From VFMC01 sp044238435 (GTDB lineage: Bacteria > Actinomycetota > Acidimicrobiia > Acidimicrobiales > Ilumatobacteraceae): a stretch of 11,472 nucleotides of DNA. The notes under the pieces are model-generated. The model saw nothing but the letters and a program-made list of their open reading frames with translations, ran no database searches and was not told the DNA's origin. The translations under genes were made by a program, and so were the position numbers. Shown here one piece after another: positions 1 to 6,359 of the stretch. Within the stretch, counting starts at the first letter, position 1. Every line of letters begins with the position of its first letter. The stretch spans positions 1 to 11,472 of the forward strand of contig JBIIDH010000106.1 of the NCBI GenBank assembly GCA_044238435.1, written 5' to 3'.

Positions 1-147
1 ATCTCCGGCACCCTCAACGGCTCCAACAAAGCGCTCGGTTTCGCCTATGTTCTCGGCGGGTCGGTCGTGGGGCTGTTGTTCTTCGCCGGTTCCAGTCTCC
101 TGGAGTACGTCGTCGTCCCGTGGCGACGACGACGCCGCTCCAGGTGA
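1..147 (+). CDS. ABC transporter permease, C-terminal end only (5' truncated by window)
   Basis: The first reading frame is open from base 1 to a TGA at 145-147 and encodes the last 48 residues of a protein. A hydrophobic stretch (about residues 12-40 of the fragment, AYVLGGSVVGLLFF and onward) is followed by LEYVVVPWRRRRRSR. A last membrane helix, then an LE...PWR turn and a basic cytoplasmic tail, is typical of the end of binding-protein-dependent permeases of the nitrate/taurine/NMT1 group. The next gene, 29 bp downstream on the same strand, is an NMT1-type binding protein, which supports the call; the two are probably co-transcribed. The EAA loop that would confirm the family is outside the window, so the identification rests on the tail and the neighbour. 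Confidence 0.68.
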   Translation: MSGTLNGSNKALGFAYVLGGSVVGLLFFAGSSLLEYVVVPWRRRRRSR

Positions 148-164
148 GCAACAACACCAACATG

Positions 165-173
165 AAGGGGAGG
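165..173 (+). promoter_or_regulatory. Shine-Dalgarno site that sets the start of the binding-protein gene
   Basis: AAGGGGAGG lies just before the ATG at 177, with 3-6 bases between core and start. The in-frame ATG at 162 and the further upstream one at 120 have no comparable purine tract. Starting at 177 also gives a clean lipoprotein signal peptide, so 177 is preferred. Confidence 0.7.
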
Positions 174-176
174 AAC

Positions 177-1397
177 ATGCGCACACGTACCATCAAGGTG
201 CTGGCAGCGCTCAGCGTGGCAGGTCTGCTCGTTGCAGCCTGTGGCGACGACGACGACACGACGGCCACCACGGCCGCGGCTGGCGGCGGCACCGAGACCA
301 CCGCGGCAGCGGGCGGCGGCACCACCGGCGGCCTGGCCGTCGACGTGGCGAAGTGCACGGCACCGGCTGGCGACAAGGTGAAGCTGCAGCTGCAGTGGTT
401 CACCCAGGCCCAGTTCGCTGGCTATTTCGCCGCAGTCGACCAGGGCTTCTACAAGGACGCTGGCCTCGACGTCGAGATCGTCGAGGGCGGTGTCGACATC
501 GCTCCGCAGAAGCAGCTCGCCACTGGCGCGGTCGACTTCGCCATCTCGTGGGTGCCCAAGGCGCTCGCCGAGCGCGAAGCCGGTGCCAAGGTCACGAACA
601 TCGCTCAGGTGTTCCAGCGCAGCGGCACGCTGCAGGTGAGCTTCAAGGACAAGGGCATCACCACCGCTGCCGACTTCAAGGGCAAGAAGATCGGTAACTG
701 GGGCTTCGGCAACGAGTACGAGATCTTCGCCGCGCTGTCGAAGGCGGGTCTCGACCCGGCCAAGGACGTCACCCTGCTCCAGCAGAACTTCGACATGAAC
801 GGTCTGCTGTCGGGCGAGATCGACGCTGCTGAGGCGATGACCTACAACGAGTACGCACAGGTGCTCGAGGCCGTGAACCCCGCAACCGGCAAGCTGTACA
901 CCCCGGAAGACCTCAACGTCGTCTCGTACGAGACCGAGGGCGTGGGCATGCTGCAGGACGCCATCTGGGCCGATGAGGCCCGTCTGTCGGATCCGGCCTA
1001 CTGCGGTCAGGCAGTTGCCTTCGTGAAGGCCTCGCTGCAGGGCTGGGCGTTCTGCCGCGACAACGTCGAGAAGTGCCGCGACATCGTCGTCGCCAAGGGC
1101 TCGAAGCTCGGCAACAGCCACCAGCTGTGGCAGATGAACGAAGTCAACAAGCTCATCTGGCCGGCCACCGGCGGCGTCGGTGTCATCGACACCGCGGCCT
1201 GGGACCGCACGGCGACCATCGCCAGCGGCACCAAGAACCTCGACGGCAAGACGGTGCTCAGCAAGGCGCCTGACGCCACGTCGTGGACCAACGACATCGT
1301 GAACGAGGCGATCAAGCAGCTCACCGCTGCAGGCGTCGACGTGAACGGTTCCAGCTACGCGCCGATCACCGTCGAACTCCAAGAGGGCGGCGCCTGA
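177..1397 (+). CDS. NMT1/THI5-like ABC transporter substrate-binding lipoprotein
   Basis: A 406-residue extracytoplasmic solute-binding lipoprotein. Residues 1-22 form a lipoprotein signal peptide: a basic start (MRTRTIK), a hydrophobic core and the lipobox VAAC, with the lipidated cysteine at position 22. A low-complexity Asp/Thr/Ala/Gly linker (about 23-55, containing two near copies of TTAAAGGGT) tethers the domain to the membrane. The mature domain opens with KVKLQLQWF and AQFAGYFAAVDQGFYKDAGLDV, the usual start of NMT1/THI5-type binding proteins that take up pyrimidine thiamine precursors, riboflavin or related small molecules. Cysteines at 60 and in the AYCGQ, AFCRD and EKCRD segments may form disulfides outside the cell. 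The permease end lies 29 bp upstream, so this is probably the binding component of that transporter; the ATPase is not in the window. The exact ligand cannot be read from sequence; a thiamine-precursor-like or riboflavin-like compound is a family-based guess. Confidence 0.9.
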   Translation: MRTRTIKVLAALSVAGLLVAACGDDDDTTATTAAAGGGTETTAAAGGGTTGGLAVDVAKCTAPAGDKVKLQLQWFTQAQFAGYFAAVDQGFYKDAGLDVEIVEGGVDIAPQKQLATGAVDFAISWVPKALAEREAGAKVTNIAQVFQRSGTLQVSFKDKGITTAADFKGKKIGNWGFGNEYEIFAALSKAGLDPAKDVTLLQQNFDMNGLLSGEIDAAEAMTYNEYAQVLEAVNPATGKLYTPEDLNVVSYETEGVGMLQDAIWADEARLSDPAYCGQAVAFVKASLQGWAFCRDNVEKCRDIVVAKGSKLGNSHQLWQMNEVNKLIWPATGGVGVIDTAAWDRTATIASGTKNLDGKTVLSKAPDATSWTNDIVNEAIKQLTAAGVDVNGSSYAPITVELQEGGA

Positions 1398-1419
1398 GCC
1401 ATACCGGCTCATCGGTTCC

Positions 1420-1453
1420 AGAAGGGCGGGTCGCTTCGGCGGCCCGCCCTTCT
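1420..1453 (+). terminator. Strong hairpin with UUCG tetraloop after the binding-protein gene
   Basis: Arms 1420-1434 and 1439-1453 pair over 15 bp (only one G-U wobble), closing on TTCG at 1435-1438 in a C(UUCG)G context, an exceptionally stable tetraloop. It starts 22 bp after the stop of the binding-protein gene. There is no T-run after it, as is common for terminators in high-GC actinobacteria. It probably ends the uptake operon. Because the next gene begins only about 25 bp further on, it might instead act as an attenuator or mRNA 3'-end stabiliser. Confidence 0.7.
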
Positions 1454-1477
1454 CGCGTTGCGTCGGCTGCGCCGACG

Positions 1478-2329
1478 TTGTTCGTGCTGCTGTGGTCGAC
1501 CGGGTTCATCGTGGCCCGCTACGCCACGCGCGATGCCGGGCCGCTCACGTTCTTGGCGGTGCGCATGGTCATCGCTGCCGGGATGTTGGCGTTGGTGGCC
1601 GCCGGTACCCACTCGCCGCGGCCGTCGGCGGTGCAGACCCGGTGGCTGGTGGTCTCGGGCCTGGGCATGCACGCCATCTACCTCGGTGGTGTCTTCATCG
1701 CCATCGACCTCGGCATGCCGTCGGGTGTGGGTGCGCTGATCGCGGGGCTGCATCCGGTGGTCACCGCGTTGGCGGCGCGGCGGTTCCTGCACGAGCAACT
1801 CGTGCGGATGCAGTGGGTCGGGGTCGGCCTCGGGTTCCTGGGCGTGGTGGCCGTGGTGATCGACCGGCTGCTGGCCCGCTCCACCGGCCTCACCGGCTGG
1901 GCATTGTTGGGCTCGGGGCTGAGCGTGCTGGGCATGTCGGGCGGCACGCTGGTGCAGCGCCGCTACGCCGCACAGGCGCCGCTGCTGTGGGGCACGGTGG
2001 TGCAGTACAGCGCGTCGGCGGTGGTGCTGGGCATCGGCGCAGTGGTGTTCGAGCGCATCGACATCCGCTTCACCGCGCAGACCTGGTTCGCGCTCGCCTG
2101 GGCCGTGGTGGTGCTGTCGATCGCCGCGGTGCTCATCATGCTGTGGCTCCTGCAACGCCAGGCGGCAGCGAAGGTGAGCAGCCTGTTCTTCCTCACCCCG
2201 GCGCTCAGCGCGCTGGAAGGTGCACTGCTGTTCGGTGAACGCCTCGGTCCTCTGGCCGTGGTGGGCCTGGTGGTGGGCCTGATGGGCGTCGCCCTGGTCA
2301 CCCGTACCGGGCCCCGCTCGGCCCGCTGA
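1478..2329 (+). CDS. EamA/DMT-superfamily membrane transporter
   Basis: A polytopic inner-membrane protein of about 283 residues with roughly ten hydrophobic segments in two similar halves, as in EamA (drug/metabolite transporter) proteins. The opening LFVLLWSTGFIVARY followed by GPLTFLAVRMVIA is a typical first-repeat start, and the second half ends with SSLFFLTPALSALEGALLFGERL, the family's conserved segment before the last helices. Family members export amino acids or other metabolites; the substrate here is unknown. The start is uncertain. Between the previous stop and the first helix no in-frame ATG, GTG or TTG exists before TTG 1478 and GTG 1484, and neither has a clear ribosome site. 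CTG 1394 or ATG 1283 (inside the previous gene, giving an arginine-rich N-terminus) are the alternatives. The gene is convergent with the downstream peptidase. Confidence 0.87.
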   Translation: MFVLLWSTGFIVARYATRDAGPLTFLAVRMVIAAGMLALVAAGTHSPRPSAVQTRWLVVSGLGMHAIYLGGVFIAIDLGMPSGVGALIAGLHPVVTALAARRFLHEQLVRMQWVGVGLGFLGVVAVVIDRLLARSTGLTGWALLGSGLSVLGMSGGTLVQRRYAAQAPLLWGTVVQYSASAVVLGIGAVVFERIDIRFTAQTWFALAWAVVVLSIAAVLIMLWLLQRQAAAKVSSLFFLTPALSALEGALLFGERLGPLAVVGLVVGLMGVALVTRTGPRSAR

Positions 2330-2343
2330 CCCGACCCGGGCAC

Positions 2344-2393
2344 CGATCTTGTTCGGGTTTCGGTCGTAGACGACGGAAAGTCGAACAAGTTCG
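2344..2393. terminator. 50-bp imperfect palindrome between convergent genes (bidirectional terminator)
   Basis: The dyad centre is between 2368 and 2369. Paired blocks are CGA/TCG, CTTGTTCG (2348-2355) with CGAACAAG (2382-2389), TTTC (2358-2361) with GAAA (2376-2379), and GTCGT with ACGAC around the centre. The only breaks are symmetric T-T and G-G mismatches and one G-U. It fills the 75-bp gap between the EamA stop and the end of pepN, which read towards each other. It can therefore fold on either transcript and most likely terminates both. Confidence 0.65.
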
Positions 2394-2404
2394 CCAGTTC
2401 GGCG

Positions 2405-4981
2405 TCAGGCCAGCAGGCCGCGGACGATGTCGACGCCGAACGAGGGCATCCCGGGTGCGTCGGCCATGCGTTCGAGTTCGCTGCGGAGCATTGCCTGCCG
2501 GGCGTCGTCGAAGCGCTTGAACTGCAGCAGGTCGCCCACGAGGCGGATGACGAGGCCGGCGTTCACCGGCATCAACTCGATCACCTCGTCGACGAACACC
2601 CGGTAGCCCTGGCCCGAGGGATGGTGGAAGACGCTGCGGTTGCGGGTGGCGAAGGGGAACCAGACGCCCATCACCCGGCTGCGGTCGGCGCGGTCGTAGA
2701 GGGGGCCGTGGGCAAGCGCGGCCACCCGGTCGACGGTGTCGGCCCGGCGGGCACCCGACTGGGCGCGCAGCCATCGGTCGACCAACTTCGGAGCACCTTC
2801 CCAGCGGCGGTAGGTGCGCTCGATGACCGCCTCGGCGTCGAGGGTGTCGACGTGCAGCAGTTGGCCGAGAGCTCGGACTGCGCGGGTGTGGTCGGGGGCG
2901 TCGAGCTGGGCGAGCGCCGTGTCGACGGCCTCGTCGGAGCGGGTGGCGAGCAGCAGACCCAGAACGGGGTCGACGAGGGTGCGCCGGGCGATGTCGGCCG
3001 GTGCGGTGCCGTGGGGCACAGGGTCGGCGGTGGCGTGCAGCAGCGCGAGCAGGGGGTCGTGCAGCGCGGCGCCCAGGCGGGAGCGAAGGAAGTCGAGGCC
3101 GGCTGCCACGCCGTCGACGTCGATGCGTGGTTCGCGGTCGCCGAGCATGAACTCGTCGGGCACGGCCAGCAGTTGGGCCAGCAGCAGCGGGTCGTCGGCG
3201 CCATCGCGCAGCACGGCCGCCAGGGTGTCGGCGACGAGCGCAGCCTGCGCTTCGGCATCGGCTTCTCGCCCGGCGCGGTGGGCGTCGATGGCGCGGATCA
3301 TCAGCGTCTCGCCCGCCCACCAGCGGGTGTAGGCGTCGTCGTCGTGCAGCAACAGCGCGGCCAAGGCATCGTCGCCGAGATCGACCGCCACGTCGACGGG
3401 AGCCGAGTAGCCACGCAGTGGTGCCACGGCCGCTGGGGCTGCGTCGAATGCGAACTGCTGCTCGCGGGCTCTGAGCACGACGGTGTGCTCGCCGAGCGAG
3501 GTGCCGTCGGCAGCCCGCAGGCCGATGTTCAGCGGCATGGCCACCGGTGGGTCGTCGACCAGTGCGTCGGTGCGTCGCACGTTCACGACGGTGCGGTCGG
3601 CATCGCCCGACACCGACGCTGCCACCGACACTGCCAGGGCCGGTCGGCCGCGCAGGGTGAACCAGCGGGCGACGCCGTCGATGTCGGCAGCCTGGTCGGG
3701 CGACAGCTCCTTCGCCACGGCGACGAAATCGTCGACGCCGGCCGCATCGAGGTCGAAGCGGTGCAAGAACTCGGCGAAGACGGCGGCCCAGCGCGCCGGG
3801 CCCAGCAGCGTGCGCAGCATGCCGAACACCTCGGCACCCTTCAGGTAGGTGGTGCGCGTGTAGAGCTGATGCGGATCGTCGACCTCGCCGCGCACCACGG
3901 GCGCGCCGATGGTGATCTCCTCGGGGAACTGCAGGCGGCGCAGGTCGAGCACGTCCATCACCCGGGCGGCCGGGCCGAACAGGTGGCGGCGCACATCGTT
4001 CTGCGCCGTCAGCACCGTCAGTCCCTCCTTCAGCGCCAATTGCCCCCACGTGCGCACGGTCACCCGGTTGCCGCGGGTGTGGTGGCCGTATTCGTGGGCG
4101 ATGTTGGCGGCGATGAGCAGCAGGTCGTCGTCGACCCAGCCGCGGGTGTCGACCACCAGGATCGACGCGTCGAAGAACATCAGGCCCTGGTACTCGGTGG
4201 CGTCGGGATAGCCCGGAATGGCCACGAAGGTGAGCACGTCGAGGTCGTGCTCGAGCCCCCCGTGCGCCGCGTCGTAGGCCATCACCTCGGCCATCATGCC
4301 GAGACCGAACTCGGCGCCGTCGATCTGCTCGGGCAGCGCAGCGATGCGCAGGTCGATGGTGCGTCCGGAGGCCGTGGTGAAGGGGGCCGAGCGGATGTCG
4401 AGGTCGCCGGCCACGAACGCGAACAGGTAGCTGGGCTTGGCGACCGGGTCGTCGAAGCGGGCCCAGATGCGGCCATCGGCCAGCACGCCCTGGTCGACGA
4501 GGTGACCGTTGGCGAGCAGGGTGCGATAGGCGGCGGGTTGGGCGACCAGGGTGACGTCGAACGTGGCCCGGTTGGCGGGCTGGTCGATCGACCAGGTGAT
4601 GCGGCGGAAGCCCTGCGGCTCGCAGGTGGTGCTGATCAACCGGTCGCGGGCGGTGACGCCGTTGTCGTTGGCGCCACCGGGTTTCACGGTGACGATGGTG
4701 CGCACGGTGCAGCGCTCGACGCGGCCGGGACGGATGGTGAGCGTGCGGTCGGTGAGCTCGTAGCCGGAGGGGTCGAGCACGATGCCGTCGAGCGCCACCT
4801 CCACGGTGTCGAGGCCCCTGCCGTCGAGCACCAGAGGCGCATCGGGGGCACCGGCCCCGGTGCGCACCGCGGTGGAGGTGCAGTGCACGACGGTCCGTTC
4901 CGGATGCAGCTCCACGCGCATCGCCAGGTGGTCGACGTGCCAGGGCATACCGAGCAGTGCCGGGGCCATGGCGGTGCTCAT
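2405..4981 (-). CDS. pepN: Aminopeptidase N, PepN-type M1 metallopeptidase
   Basis: An 858-residue zinc metallopeptidase expected to remove N-terminal residues from peptides in the cytoplasm; there is no signal peptide. The zinc site is complete: H296-E297-Y-G-H300, with the third ligand E319 in KEGLT exactly 18 residues after H300. The transition-state tyrosine is Y379 in TTYLKGAEV. The region GNRVT...W.QL.LKEGLTV matches E. coli PepN closely, and key residues fall within two positions of E. coli numbering. A beta-sandwich N-terminal domain precedes the catalytic domain (about 190-440). An Ig-like domain (about 440-540) and a long helical C-terminal domain follow, the last including GYRVFVDEVIEL and KRFDDARQ. 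Total length is close to the 870 of E. coli PepN. The exopeptidase motif GAMEN is altered to D260-A-T-E263-Y; the N-terminus-binding glutamate is kept. ATG 4981 was chosen; ATG 4969 is an alternative. The gene follows the PLP protein by 14 bp, implying one operon. Confidence 0.92.
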   Translation of the reverse strand: MSTAMAPALLGMPWHVDHLAMRVELHPERTVVHCTSTAVRTGAGAPDAPLVLDGRGLDTVEVALDGIVLDPSGYELTDRTLTIRPGRVERCTVRTIVTVKPGGANDNGVTARDRLISTTCEPQGFRRITWSIDQPANRATFDVTLVAQPAAYRTLLANGHLVDQGVLADGRIWARFDDPVAKPSYLFAFVAGDLDIRSAPFTTASGRTIDLRIAALPEQIDGAEFGLGMMAEVMAYDAAHGGLEHDLDVLTFVAIPGYPDATEYQGLMFFDASILVVDTRGWVDDDLLLIAANIAHEYGHHTRGNRVTVRTWGQLALKEGLTVLTAQNDVRRHLFGPAARVMDVLDLRRLQFPEEITIGAPVVRGEVDDPHQLYTRTTYLKGAEVFGMLRTLLGPARWAAVFAEFLHRFDLDAAGVDDFVAVAKELSPDQAADIDGVARWFTLRGRPALAVSVAASVSGDADRTVVNVRRTDALVDDPPVAMPLNIGLRAADGTSLGEHTVVLRAREQQFAFDAAPAAVAPLRGYSAPVDVAVDLGDDALAALLLHDDDAYTRWWAGETLMIRAIDAHRAGREADAEAQAALVADTLAAVLRDGADDPLLLAQLLAVPDEFMLGDREPRIDVDGVAAGLDFLRSRLGAALHDPLLALLHATADPVPHGTAPADIARRTLVDPVLGLLLATRSDEAVDTALAQLDAPDHTRAVRALGQLLHVDTLDAEAVIERTYRRWEGAPKLVDRWLRAQSGARRADTVDRVAALAHGPLYDRADRSRVMGVWFPFATRNRSVFHHPSGQGYRVFVDEVIELMPVNAGLVIRLVGDLLQFKRFDDARQAMLRSELERMADAPGMPSFGVDIVRGLLA

Positions 4982-4995
4982 GCGGCGCCGCCCAC

Positions 4996-6273
4996 TCAGC
5001 GCCCCCCGAGGAACTCGGCGACCAGGGCAACCGCGGTGTCGACCTCGTCGAGGGTGTTGTAGTGGGTGGGGCCGATGCGCACAACGCCTCCCTGATCGGC
5101 AATGCCGAGCCATTCCACCACGGGCAGTGCATACGAGTGGCCGTCCCACACGTACACCCCGTGGGTGGCGAGGAACGCGGCCATCTCGGCGGGGCGCATG
5201 CCCTCGGCTGTGATCGACACCGTGGGCACGCGTCGCGAGAACGCGGCACGGTCGGTGACACCGTGGATGCGTACACCGGGGATCTGCTGCAACCCGGTGA
5301 TGAGGCGTTCGCTGAGGCCCTCTTCGTAGGCCACCATGGCGTTCATCGCGGCGTGCAGGTCGCGGGTGCGGTCGCGCAGACCAGGGGCGGTCGGACGGTG
5401 CTCGGCGCCCATTTCGCGGCCCACCCAGGCGATGTACTCGAGTGCGCCGATGGTGCCCGACTGGCCGGCGAGCGACTGGGTGCCCGTCTCCCACTTGTTG
5501 GGCGTGAGGTCGGGCACCGTGCGTAGGTGGTACGCCCGTGTGCCCTGCAGCAGTTCCTCGCGGCCGTACAGGATGCCCTGGTGGGGGCCGTAGAACTTGT
5601 AGGCCGACGACACGAGGAAGTCGCAACCCAGTGCCTGAACGTCGATGGCGCCGTGTGGTGCGAACTGCACCGCGTCGATGTAGGTGAGGGCACCGACGGC
5701 CTTCAGGCGGCGCACCATCTCGGCCACCGGGTTGATGGTGCCCAGCAGGTTGCTGGCGTAGTTGAGGGCGGCGAACTTCGTACGCGGGGTGATGAGCGAG
5801 TCGAGTTCGTCGAGGTCGATCTCGTAGGTGTCGCGGTCGAAGCCGAGGGTCTTCACCACCATGCCCCGTTCGGCGGCCATGATGCGCCACGGACTGTTGT
5901 TGGCCTCGTGCTCCATCGCCGTGATGATCACCTCGTCGCCCGCCTCGAAGCGCGGCGCCAGTACCCGGGCCATCGTGAAGGTGATGGTGGTCATGTTCGC
6001 GGCGAACACGATCTCGCGGTCGGACGCGGCGTTGTAGAAGTCGGCCATCGCCACGTGCGCCTGGTGCGACAGTTCGGTCGCCTCACGCGAGGTGGCGAAC
6101 TCGCCGCCCATGTTGGCGTTGCAGTGCACCAGAGCGTGGTACATCGCGTCGATGGTGTGCTGGGGTACCTGGGTGCCGGCCGGGTTGTCGAGGTACACCC
6201 GCGGGCGGCCGTCGGTGTGAGGCAACGACAGAGCGGGGAACTGCTGGCGGATGGCGGCGAGGTCGAGGGGCAT
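4996..6273 (-). CDS. SufS-like class V aminotransferase-fold protein lacking the catalytic cysteine
   Basis: A 425-residue fold-type I PLP protein of the group often annotated as cysteine desulfurase-like. The cofactor site is intact: H122 in MEHEANNSPW (ring stacking), D200 and Q203 in DAVQ (ring nitrogen and oxygen), and the Schiff-base lysine K226 in SSAYKFYGPH, matching E. coli SufS numbering almost residue for residue. RIGPTHYNT near the end is the usual C-terminal signature. The SufS active-site segment GHHCA is here D-G-H379-S380-Y381-A, with no cysteine, so persulfide formation from cysteine is not expected by the normal mechanism. It may be a lyase, epimerase or aminotransferase; the substrate is unknown. 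ATG 6273 is preferred over the in-frame ATG 6324 because a GGAAAG ribosome site lies 9 bp before it and the protein then starts MPLDLAAIRQQFP, as family members do. It is first in an operon with pepN and divergent from the serine hydrolase. Confidence 0.88.
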   Translation of the reverse strand: MPLDLAAIRQQFPALSLPHTDGRPRVYLDNPAGTQVPQHTIDAMYHALVHCNANMGGEFATSREATELSHQAHVAMADFYNAASDREIVFAANMTTITFTMARVLAPRFEAGDEVIITAMEHEANNSPWRIMAAERGMVVKTLGFDRDTYEIDLDELDSLITPRTKFAALNYASNLLGTINPVAEMVRRLKAVGALTYIDAVQFAPHGAIDVQALGCDFLVSSAYKFYGPHQGILYGREELLQGTRAYHLRTVPDLTPNKWETGTQSLAGQSGTIGALEYIAWVGREMGAEHRPTAPGLRDRTRDLHAAMNAMVAYEEGLSERLITGLQQIPGVRIHGVTDRAAFSRRVPTVSITAEGMRPAEMAAFLATHGVYVWDGHSYALPVVEWLGIADQGGVVRIGPTHYNTLDEVDTAVALVAEFLGGR

Positions 6274-6312
6274 GCGGATGATCTTTCCAAGGTGGAGCAC
6301 AGCACCTTCTTG

Positions 6313-6329
6313 TACGGTGTGCAACCGTA
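6313..6329. promoter_or_regulatory. 17-bp palindrome in divergent promoter region, candidate operator
   Basis: TACGGT (6313-6318) and ACCGTA (6324-6329) are perfect inverted 6-bp arms around a 5-base spacer. The site sits in the 86-bp gap between two divergent genes, 40 bp from one start and 31 bp from the other. Position and symmetry suit a dimeric regulator controlling both promoters. TAGCGT at 6328-6333 fits the loose actinobacterial -10 pattern TANNNT for the rightward gene and would overlap the site. No regulator gene is adjacent, and a chance palindrome of this size is possible. Confidence 0.4.
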
Positions 6330-6359
6330 GCGTGACCGCTGAACAGAAGGGGAAGTGAG

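Noticed and set aside
250..345. Imperfect GC-rich repeats in the binding-protein gene as a possible repeat element
   Set aside because: They encode the Thr/Ala/Gly linker after the lipidated cysteine, a common low-complexity tether in actinobacterial lipoproteins.
2621..5062. Plus-strand open frame of about 813 codons opposite pepN
   Set aside because: It is antisense to a protein with full M1 motifs, its translation is low-complexity (Val/Gly/His/Arg/Ala rich) with no recognisable domain, and such mirror frames are expected from GC-rich codon usage.
4982..5890. N-terminal extension of the pepN frame up to 5890
   Set aside because: The extension overlaps the PLP-protein gene in another frame and is arginine/proline-rich; homology to PepN begins only at about 4981.
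4996..6273. Simple label cysteine desulfurase (SufS) for the PLP protein
   Set aside because: The active-site cysteine is absent, so only a SufS-like fold can be claimed.
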